DNA of 64,000 nucleotides from Odontesthes bonariensis. Taxonomy: Eukaryota > Chordata > Actinopteri > Atheriniformes > Atherinopsidae. Below are positions 53,709 to 61,896 of this stretch, one piece after another (the stretch's first letter is position 1; the number at the start of each line of letters is the position of its first letter). The stretch lies in the NCBI RefSeq assembly GCF_027942865.1, contig NC_134522.1, positions 32,728,349 to 32,792,348 on the forward strand, given 5' to 3'. The position numbers were made by a program, and so were the translations under genes. A model generated the notes under the pieces. The model did no database searches and was not told the DNA's origin. It was given only the letters and a program-made list of their open reading frames with translations.

Positions 53709-56700
53709 TTACTGGGTTTCGCCTCTTTCTACCCATCGCAGAGCCAAAATTATCGCCATCATTTCAACTGTGAAAATTGAAAGAAAATCTGATGTTCTTT
53801 TGGTAATTTGAATGTTAAATTGAGGGACGTGTACTGCCGCTCCCGTTTTTCCATCTTGGTCTTTTGAAGCATCGGTATAAATTTGGACAGCGTCATGAAA
53901 CATTAGATCAAAATCAATTCTGTACTGTCTGATAAACTCTTCCAGGTTTAACAATTTCCTTAGCCTCCAAGTTGACCCAGGGAAAGCAAAAAAACCAAGG
54001 GGAATAATTGATGTGGCAGAAGTCTTACATACTGGGATACCATCTAACCCCACCTGACTAGCCTGCTGATTTGCCTCCCACCCAAAGCTATTTACAGAGT
54101 ATCCATACTCCCAACAGTCTATAAAAACTCTTTTGGTGGGATGACTGTCGTCGTGCCCCTGAAGGGTTAACCAATACATACTTGATAACTGAAGCCTTCT
54201 GAGGTCCATTGGCATTTCGCCTGTTTCCACCTGAAGCGCCGGGATGGAGGAGGTCCTGAAGGCACCACAACATATTCGCAAGGCTTTTGCTTGCACTCTG
54301 TCCAGTTCTAGAAGAGAAGTCTTAGTTGCTGATTTGTACACTATACTTCCATAATCAAGCGCTGGTCTGATTAGTGCAGTGTAAATTCTTTTTAAGGAAG
54401 AGCCCGTTGCCCCCCAGTCACTTCCAGACAAACATTTAAGGATATTAACACTCTTCTTACATTTATCGAGTATCTTCTGTAAATATACTTTAATTGTCAG
54501 TTTTACGTCAAACCATACACCTAAGTACCTTATGCTGTCTACTTGGTTAAGTATCTGCCCATACAGTCTGAGATTCACATTGGGATTCACCCTTTTTTTT
54601 GAGAAACAGATGACCTGTGTTTTCTCAACAGACAAACGTAAGCCCCATTCTTGGGACCATTCCTCCACCGTACTAACAGCACCCTGCATCCTACTCTGTA
54701 GGCCATGGACACTTTTGCCCCTCATCCATAGGGCCCCGTCGTCGGCATACAGGGCCCTATCTATCCTGAGGTCTACCTTGTCAAACACGTCATTAATCAT
54801 AATATTAAATAAAATAGGGCTACACACACTCCCTTGCGGAGTGCCGTTGTCAATGTTATACATTCCGGAGTGACTTGCTCCAACTCTCACTTCAATGGTC
54901 CTGTTGTTCAGGAAGTCCATAATCCAGTTATACATTTTCCCACCAATTCCCATTTTGTTCAATTTCAACAAGAGGCCCTCTTTCCACAACATATCATAAG
55001 CCTTTTCTATATCAAAAAAGACTGCCAGGACCATTTCCTTATTCACCTGAGCCTTTCGGATTTCATTTTCTAACACAACAACTGGATCCATAGTGGTGCG
55101 CCCCTTCCTAAAACCACTCTGATGCGGGGCGAAAAGACCCCTCCTCTCAATCTCATACACCAGTCTCTTTGTTAACATCCTTTCCATCAGTTTACACAAG
55201 TTTGACGTCAGGGCTATTGGCCTATAGCTCCTGACTTCTGTTTTATCCTTCCCTGGCTTAGGTATAGGTACAATTACAGAATGCCTCCAACAGGATGGTA
55301 GCCGCCCTTGTTCCCACACCTTATTGTAAAGTTTAAGTATGACATTCTTAGACACATCAGATAAATGCTCAATGAAAGCATAACATACTCCATCCTTGCC
55401 TGGAGAGGTGTTTTTAGCACCATCAAGAGCTCTTTTCAGCTCAAACAGTGTAAAATCCTTATCTAGGGCACTGTCACTGACTTCCTTCCTGCCCAATAGC
55501 ACTCCATTATCCTGTATCACCTTTTCCCTCCGTACTTGTTCTTCAGTTGACAGGTTGTGGGAGCTATGAACTCTCATAAACGCTTCAGCAAGCATTTCTG
55601 CTTTTCCAGTATTCGTCACTGCTTCAGAGTCTCCATTTTTAAGAACTGGCAAAGAAAAATCCCTCCTTATTCCACCCATCTTCCTAATCATACCCCACAT
55701 GTCCTTTATTTTGGTCTCTGATCCAATGGTTCCACAAAAGTCCCTCCAATATCTCTTTTTAGCATATTTAATAATCCTTCTAGCCTTAGAATGTGCTTGT
55801 TTATATGTTATTAGTTTATCAAAAGAGTGATTACATTTAATCTTCTTAAATGCTTTGTTTCTAGCCTTAACAGCTGCCTTGCATTCATTTGTCCACCAGG
55901 GAACCATTTTCTTTTGCCTATGGCCAGTAGACTTACCTATGGTTTCCTCTGCAGTATCACATATTATATTCGTGATCACTGAGTTAAATTCCTCAACATC
56001 ATCAACAGTCGGCAATATCCCCATAAATTTGGCATCCGCAGTCATGCTATATAGTCCCCAATTGGCCTCTCTCATACTCCATCTAGGATGCAAGTTGTGC
56101 TCCAGATAAACATTATGTTCTCTTATCTTGACCAAAATCGGGAATTGATCACTTCCCAGAGAGTTTTTAAGAACATCCCACTGAGTGGTTCCTGCTACTT
56201 GTTCTGACACTATAGTAAGATCTATGGCTGATTCCACTCCACGCACCACATCAAGTCTCGTCCCCTTTCCATCATTCATACACACCAACTTACACTCATC
56301 CATAAAATCCTCAACTACCCGTCCATTATTTTGATTACTTCCCCACAGTGTGTTGTGAGCATTAAAATCCCCACATAATATCAATCTGCTACTCCCTTGA
56401 CTGCAGATTTCCTCAAGTAGCTCTCTTGTTATCTTTAAGCATGGGTTATAAAAATTAACCACTTCAAACTTTATGTCCCCAGCCCACACTTCAACCCCAA
56501 TTGCTTCCACTTCTGCATTTAAAGTTAACAACTTATAATTAAGACCCTGTTGGATGAAAATAGCTACTCCTCCTCCTATTCCTACACCTCTGTCCCTACG
56601 TATGGCTGTGTATCCAAATATTCTAAAATCCAGTACTGGTTTGAGCCAGGTTTCCTGTACACATATAATATTTGGTTTATCGTGTTGTCTTTCAATAAAG

Positions 56701-56783
56701 TGCTTAAACTCTTGGCCATTTGCTATCAAGCTTCTGGCGTTCCATTGCAGTATAGACAGTACCATCACAATCCACCACCACAT
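53709..56783 (-). CDS. LINE ORF2: endonuclease and reverse transcriptase
   Basis: 1024 codons. The AP-like endonuclease (residues ~9-225) has LQWNARS, IICVQETWLK, the catalytic GDFNAHNTLWGS and the closing SDQFPIL. The RT (~500-740) has VIVPIPKPGKD, YRPIALTS, first Asp591 (FFDIEKAYD), TPQGSVCSP and the YADD box at 679-682. RNase H begins near 968 (IYTDASKD) with the Glu in FTVEMMAI. The frame then hits TAA at 53709 in aacccagtaaag because of a one-base shift; the rest lies in 53150-53707. The enzyme nicks target DNA and copies the element's RNA at the nick. Apart from the shift, all catalytic motifs are present. Confidence 0.92.
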   Translation of the reverse strand: MWWWIVMVLSILQWNARSLIANGQEFKHFIERQHDKPNIICVQETWLKPVLDFRIFGYTAIRRDRGVGIGGGVAIFIQQGLNYKLLTLNAEVEAIGVEVWAGDIKFEVVNFYNPCLKITRELLEEICSQGSSRLILCGDFNAHNTLWGSNQNNGRVVEDFMDECKLVCMNDGKGTRLDVVRGVESAIDLTIVSEQVAGTTQWDVLKNSLGSDQFPILVKIREHNVYLEHNLHPRWSMREANWGLYSMTADAKFMGILPTVDDVEEFNSVITNIICDTAEETIGKSTGHRQKKMVPWWTNECKAAVKARNKAFKKIKCNHSFDKLITYKQAHSKARRIIKYAKKRYWRDFCGTIGSETKIKDMWGMIRKMGGIRRDFSLPVLKNGDSEAVTNTGKAEMLAEAFMRVHSSHNLSTEEQVRREKVIQDNGVLLGRKEVSDSALDKDFTLFELKRALDGAKNTSPGKDGVCYAFIEHLSDVSKNVILKLYNKVWEQGRLPSCWRHSVIVPIPKPGKDKTEVRSYRPIALTSNLCKLMERMLTKRLVYEIERRGLFAPHQSGFRKGRTTMDPVVVLENEIRKAQVNKEMVLAVFFDIEKAYDMLWKEGLLLKLNKMGIGGKMYNWIMDFLNNRTIEVRVGASHSGMYNIDNGTPQGSVCSPILFNIMINDVFDKVDLRIDRALYADDGALWMRGKSVHGLQSRMQGAVSTVEEWSQEWGLRLSVEKTQVICFSKKRVNPNVNLRLYGQILNQVDSIRYLGVWFDVKLTIKVYLQKILDKCKKSVNILKCLSGSDWGATGSSLKRIYTALIRPALDYGSIVYKSATKTSLLELDRVQAKALRICCGAFRTSSIPALQVETGEMPMDLRRLQLSSMYWLTLQGHDDSHPTKRVFIDCWEYGYSVNSFGWEANQQASQVGLDGIPVCKTSATSIIPLGFFAFPGSTWRLRKLLNLEEFIRQYRIDFDLMFHDAVQIYTDASKDQDGKTGAAVHVPQFNIQITKRTSDFLSIFTVEMMAIILALRWVERGETQ

Positions 56784-56907
56784 GACTGCTGACTTTCATT
56801 TACCTTTGCTTTTAATAACTCATTGATTGTTTCAAAAGACAGATCTTCCATCCCAAGATATTTCCTAGCTGCTCTTATAATTATATAGGTTTTTTGTGTC
56901 CTACTTT

Positions 56908-57455
56908 CTACCGTTGCTGTACAATTAATACATTCCACCACAAATGCAACAAATTTTTTTTGTCAACAATCAGGGTGTTTTCATTATCAATGTGTCTCGG
57001 GGGCTGTGGGCCTACCAATGTTTGCGGGGAAGGCTGGGAGGCAGAAATCACTCGGGCGACTGCTTTTGCTTTGTTCAATTTCTTAATAGCGTCAGCATAG
57101 GATAATTTATCGTTCACTCTCACATTTTGTACCTGCACAGCTTTTTTATGCTCCTCGCAGCCCTTATATGCAGCGCTATGCTCCCCGCCACAATTACAAC
57201 ACTTAACTTTAGTTCCCTCGGCGCACTTCCCATACTCGTGTTCACCCCCACACTTTGCGCACCGGGGTGTAGCCCTACACACAGCGGCAATGTGTCCAAA
57301 TCTTTGGCATTTATAGCATCTCGTTGGAGGGGGAATATACGGTCTAACGCTGTAACTGACGTATCCAATCTTAATCCTGTCTGGTAATTGCTCTTCATCC
57401 ATGACCAACATAACAGACAGACTTGCACTCTTGACTCCATTTCTAGTGATAGGTA
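56908..57455 (-). pseudogene. LINE ORF1, C-terminal part with zinc knuckles
   Basis: After LPITRNGVKSASLSVML and YVSYSVRPYIPPPTRC come three Cys-rich knuckles: CYKCQRFGHIAAVC (C-x2-C-x4-H-x4-C), CAKCGGEHEYGKC and CCNCGGEHSAAYKGC. This is the RNA-binding region of ORF1 in these LINEs. The upstream part of the protein is at 58649-59033, separated by an inserted DNA element. It ends about 120 bp before the ORF2 start. Confidence 0.85.
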
Positions 57456-57773
57456 GGTTACCTGACTCCCGCCCTCTGGTATTCGCATACCATCTGGGAC
57501 GAGCCCACAACCGACATGATTTCAAATGGGGCTATTTTTTCTAAAACTCGTGCATGTGATTGGATGAAGAATCTGTCCGTCATCTTGACTGACACGCCAC
57601 TGCAGCCACTCCCAATGACTCAACCCGTGACGTAGCTCAGAGCTTACCTGACTCCCGCCCTCTGGAGCATGAATGGGCGGCCATAACGCCGCCCATTCAT
57701 CCAAAGTCCCACCCAGCGATTAATAATTGGCTCTGATTATTTTCTAATCGGACGAAACACATATGACTCCCAG

Positions 57774-58559
57774 TAGGGCTGAACAATATATCGTTATCGT
57801 ATCTATATCGAGATATGAACATTCAAGAAAGTAATTTCGAAAAAGCAACGATATAAACGATATATTTCCCCCGCGCTCGCCCTGCTCATACAGCTCCGGC
57901 AGTCACCATAAACATTACTTTTAAGATTGCGCTTGAACGCACCCCACCGCCAGCCAACCACAAAGCTTATTTCACGCTTGCTGTGGATCGACAGCTGAAG
58001 CCAACCAATGACAAACATAGGAGGGTGGGAGTGAGGGAGAAGTAGACTGAGACGCACACAGCCACACACATTCACGGGGAATTCACGGCGAAATCAAAAC
58101 GAAAGAAACGAAAGAAAAGTGACATGAGCGTGGAAGATAATTCGGCCGGTGGCAGTGCAGAATCTAATTTTGTGCCAAAACATAAATCATCCTCCATTAT
58201 TTGGAGGTATTTTGGATTTAGAAAGGATGATGTCGACCAGAGCGAGGTGTTGTTGCACTTTAATGCACTTTCAATGTTTCACCTTACACCAGCTGCTGCA
58301 TAGGTTATTTATTGTCAAAGCAGAGCTACAGTAAAATGTTAGATTTTTTTAATTTATTGATTATTGAGTGACTTTATGTTAATGTTGATGGCAGTGAGTT
58401 CTAATCAATAAAACTGCACTCTTTTGTTTTATGATGTTTTTATTTTTCTGAAAAATGCTTGGTTTTCACCGAACCCGTAGTCATTTCGTATCGTATCGAT
58501 ATCGAGATATCTGGCATGAATATCGAGATATGAAATTTTGTCCATATCGTTCAGCCCTA
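57774..58559 (+). mobile_element. Non-autonomous hAT (ZBED type)
   Basis: 786 bp with ends TAGGGCTGAACAATATATCG and CATATCGTTCAGCCCTA and a perfect 8-bp duplication, actcccag (57766-57773 and 58560-58567). Subterminal atatcgatatcgagatat palindromes are present at both ends. It is nested in the 57456-58648 element. Confidence 0.93.
58124..58303 (+). pseudogene. Truncated ZBED-like transposase start
   Basis: ATG at 58124 opens 59 codons. FVPKHKSSSIIWRYFGF followed by a DDVDQ stretch is the beginning of a BED zinc finger as in ZBED1-like hAT transposases. The frame then runs into unrelated sequence (LLHFNALSMFHLTPAAA) and a stop, so the cysteines and the rest of the protein are deleted. Confidence 0.65.
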
Positions 58560-58648
58560 ACTCCCAGGCTCCTCAGATGGTTGTGTGAGGAAAGGGAACG
58601 CCCCTGCGTGTAGTTGGTGAACGCAGCCAGATGACGTGAGTCAGGTTA

Positions 58649-59033
58649 ATAGGTAAGCGCTTCACTTTAACAATTCGTGCACCCCTCACGTTAGTTTTAA
58701 TCTCATCGTCAGACATGTCAGTCGATACACCTGAAATCCCCCCAAGACTTTACCTTTCTCTTCCCACACCTGTGGTTTAATCGCTTTCCCCAAAAACTCT
58801 TTGCATTTCGGGGATTGAAATCGCAGTATTACTTTGATTTGAGGTGGTTTACCTTCCTCCTTGCCGCTTTCGTCTGATTCAGATGATTGTCCCTTCCTTT
58901 TCTTATTCTGATTGCTGACCGTCTGCCATCTACCTCCTTCAGTGCGTCTTTCAGCACCCTGTATCGGCTCATTTGTTTTGTCAGTGCCTTGTTCCATGTC
59001 ATCTATTTCTTCTCCCTCATCCTCGCCTGGCAT
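58649..59033 (-). pseudogene. LINE ORF1, N-terminal part
   Basis: The best start is ATG 59033 (MPGEDEGEEIDD). An acidic/basic linker (SNQNKKRKGQSSESDESGK) leads into an RRM-like region, IKVILRF. A shift in a run of six G (C on plus, 58738-58743) changes frame. After it the other frame reads GISGVSTDMSDDEIK and RIVKVKRLP, directly joining the C-terminal part across the insertion. So ORF1 has one frameshift plus one insertion. Confidence 0.75.
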
Positions 59034-59500
59034 CCTGCCTCCTGAGTTTACTTCACTTTCTGTGAATCCCGGATCACACCTCAAACCCAACGCCAATGCA
59101 GCTTCTCCTGGCCAAGGTTTCCAGCATTATCCTTCCACCGTCCACCGTCTGCCATCAGCTTCACTTCCCTCACCTGTGTTTTCCCCATCAGCTGCACTCA
59201 CTCACCCTCCTCAGTATTTAGTTTCCAGGTTTCTCCGTACACTTTGCCAGATCCTCAGCGTCACTCATGGTCTCAAGTCAAGCCAAGTCATACTTAGCTA
59301 AGTCTTTTGTTTTCTCACAGTCAAAGTCACGGTCATGTTTTGTTTTTTTCTCAGTCTAGTTTTTGTCATCCGGCTCAGCCGCGCGTTGTGTTAACTTTTT
59401 TTTTTTTTTTTTTTTTTAAATAATAAATCAGTTTGCTTTTACCTCTGAAGTCCGCATCCGTGTCCTTCTACGCCTCGCACCCACCCATTGTGACACTGTG

Positions 59501-59969
59501 ACTGCCAATGTAAAATGTAAGAAATCCTCCCAGTAACATCCACATGGGTCAACTGTTCACCCAGGAAATGACCACCTATAATCATATAAATTCTCTTAGA
59601 ACAAAGAAAAAGACTTTACTTATTTAATTTTAGATCCAGCTTTAATGCAAATAGTTATTTTCTGATTTATTTATTTTTGTATTAAACACTTTTTATGAGC
59701 ACTCCTAATTGGTTGGTCTGAGGAACTTGCTTATTGATGATGATGATGATGATGATGAGAGCTAGGAATCAGTTGGATATGGTTAATGCAGAAAATTCAA
59801 AACATCCCCAGCTACCTGCTAAATGATCTCATCTGTCCAACTCCATATCCTCTTTGGGACCAATTTATTGTGACAAACCTTGTGTAAACTGACCATTTGT
59901 AAGCGACTGCATTCCTTTAATTGTTCATGTCTGAGCAGAACTGCATGAACAACTGTCTTTTCCTGTTCA
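59501..59969. other. Unassigned sequence with (GAT)n
   Basis: Non-coding. It holds a (gat)8 microsatellite at 59735-59759. Confidence 0.6.
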
Positions 59970-59977
59970 CTTCATAC

Positions 59978-60926
59978 TAGGGGTGGGCGATATGTATCGT
60001 TTGCGAAATTATCGTGAATGTTGTTTTGACGATGAGTAATTTGCAATATCGAGATATAGGCAAAAAAAAAAAAAATTTTTTTTTTTTTTTTTTTTTTTTT
60101 TACAATCGCCAAAAAGTGCGGCGCCAGTGGTCCTCTGCCCTTACCACAGCGTCACGCCACGCCCTGCTTTGAACGCTCTAATTTTTTCAAAGTAAACGCT
60201 TCGGACCCCGCGGGAGACTCAGCTAAGAGCACCGAGGGGGCGCCGAGAGGCAGGGGCTGGGACAGACGGCAGCTCGCCTCGCGGCGGACCGTCAGCTCGA
60301 TCCCGAGATCCAACAACGAGCTTTTTAACTGCAGCAACTTTAAGATACGCTATTGGAGCTGGAATTACCGCGGCTGCTGGCACCAGACTTGCCCTTCAAT
60401 TGATCCCCGTTAAAGGATTTAAAGTGTCCTGTGTTGTTATTTTTCGTCACTACCGGCTCCCCGAGTCGGGAGTGGGTAATTTGCGCGCCTGCTGCCTTCC
60501 TTGGATGTGGTAGCCGTTTCTCAGGCTCCCTCTCCGGAGGGAGAAGTAGCCTGAGAAACGGCTCGAGGTTATCAGTCACCAAAGCGGCCGGGGCACCCCG
60601 AGAGGCACCCCGCATGGGTTTTGGGTCTAATAAATGCACGCATCCCCGAAGGTCAGCGCTCGTGTTGCATGTATTAGCTCTAGAATTTCCACAGTTATCC
60701 AAGTAACGGTAGAGCGATCAAAGGAACCATAACTGATTTAATAAGCCATTCGCAGTTTCACTGTAGCCTACCGGCTGTGTGTGCTTAGACTTGCATGCTT
60801 GTGTTCATTTTATTGTGATCTTAATGCAAGTTTTAATTTTTTTTTAAAATATCGTCAAAATATCTTTATCGTGAAAATCCTAAAAAATATCGAGATATTT
60901 TTTTTTGCCCATATCGCCCACCCCTA
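59978..60926. mobile_element. hAT-type element carrying 18S rDNA
   Basis: Inverted ends TAGGGGTGGGCGATAT and ATATCGCCCACCCCTA, flanked by a perfect 8-bp duplication, cttcatac (59970-59977 and 60927-60934). The ends are A/T rich with aatatcgagata motifs; the centre (60163-60797) is a GC-rich minus-strand 18S rRNA fragment. No transposase is present. The left part has an A13/T-long homopolymer pair (60062-60101). Confidence 0.9.
60163..60797 (-). pseudogene. 18S rRNA gene fragment, rearranged
   Basis: The minus strand reads the 5' third of nuclear 18S rRNA: from about gcaagtctaag and cagtgaaactgcgaatggct, through ttctagagctaatacatgc and agcagccgcggtaattcc, to gttcaaagcagg. Differences from a normal gene are a 5-base insertion near 60768, loss of the loop region after cataaccgctcgag-type text with a palindrome in its place (60511-60561, ccgtttctcaggct...agcctgagaaacgg), and a second deletion joining acaggac to actttaaatcc (about 60420-60430). 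It is not functional rRNA. Confidence 0.92.
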
Positions 60927-60934
60927 CTTCATAC

Positions 60935-61896
60935 TGTATTTCAATGTATTTTCCTGGACTCCTCATCTGCACTCAAAAAAATATTTCGGCCATTTTTGTC
61001 AGTTTTATGTAATTCAGTTACATGACAAATTTCCATCCAATTTAGTTAAATAATTCTAACATAAACGAACGCATAGCGGTTACGTACTTAAATTGAATAA
61101 AACTGAGATAAATAGACAGTAAGAATTTATGTAAATCTGGCTCATAGAATTTACCTAATCTAAACCACTAGGTTTATGCCTTACATTTAAATAAACTCTA
61201 TGTAAATCAAATATGTTTTAATGCAACTGAATTTAAATTCAGTTTCATCATATTAAAGGAATAAAACAAGATCATTTCAATTATAGCACTTTAATTGAAT
61301 TCTTTAGCATTACAAGGACAAGTGCAACTACAACTGCCATACCATATCTCCCTGGGTCCTCACAATTCTCTGCATTTTTTTAAACTGTTGACAGCAACAT
61401 TAAAGAAAAACAGAATAGTTCAACAAAATATTTTTCCTCAAATCTGTCCATGGCTGATAAAATTTTCCTTCAAAGTAAAGCACTAGGACATAAGGTATTT
61501 CTGCTAAATTTTTCTGTGAAATTTCACATTTCAATCTTGAGCAACCCAGTTATGCAGTGAACATAGTAAACTGTATGTAGTAAACATAGCCTATAACATC
61601 GCCTGCAACAGTAATATTTCTGTAACAAAAGAAAACCTTGCTGAAGAGAGGTACTTAAGACGTGCAAGTCTGAAAATAAATGCAGATTATGATTTTCCAA
61701 GTGTGCCTCACTGAAATCCAACAACACAAATACAAGACTTGGGTCTTGGATGAAAAAAAATGTAACAATGTCAAAGGGAAATGAGTTGCCAGGTACACAT
61801 TTGAGTGCAACAATAACGTTATACTGTCTCATCTTTCTTTGTCAGTGCATTTATGCATCAACTTGTCACTGGTGTGGCAAAACTGTGCAACAAAGT
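60935..61896 (-). other. 3' flank/3' UTR of the SAMD3-like gene
   Basis: A/T rich, no ORF support. 60970-61290 (starting ctgcactcaaaaaaatatt) looks like a dispersed fish repeat. The gene's polyadenylation site was not located. Confidence 0.45.

Larger units (their letters stand above)
57456..58648. mobile_element. Small DNA element inserted in LINE ORF1
   Basis: Ends ggttacctgactc and gagtcaggtta are inverted, flanked by ataggta (57449-57455 and 58649-58655). Removing it joins the two ORF1 parts in the expected place. The net length is about 0.4 kb after subtracting the nested hAT. Inside, ttacctgactcccgccctctgg recurs at 57645, and atgaatgggcggc forms a 13-bp hairpin at 57668-57699. A short minus-strand ORF (MTDRFFIQSHARV..., about 57460-57590) is not recognised. 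Confidence 0.75.
52824..59148 (-). mobile_element. LINE with terminal RNase H (I/Nimb-like), near full length
   Basis: Non-LTR retrotransposon on minus. Its 5' end lies at 59148, and the 3' end at 52824 has an (AAG)n tail (52826-52850). It is flanked by an 11-bp duplication, ctgccatcagc (52813-52823 and 59149-59159). ORF1 has zinc knuckles; ORF2 has an AP-type endonuclease, RT and RNase H. Without nested insertions it is about 5.1 kb. Endonuclease + RT + RNase H in this order is found in the I/Nimb and related clades. Confidence 0.92.
52657..59495 (+). mobile_element. Solo LTR split by a LINE
   Basis: Left piece 52657-52823 (starts TGTCATGTC) and right piece 59160-59495 (ends CATTGTGACA, with AATAAA near 59422) together make a 503-bp LTR with inverted TGTCA/TGACA ends. 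A perfect 5-bp target duplication, ctgtg, flanks it (52652-52656 and 59496-59500). No internal coding region belongs to it. Confidence 0.85.

Noticed and set aside
60340-60706. ORFs of 91 and 120 codons at 60340-60706
   Set aside because: They lie entirely within the 18S rDNA fragment.
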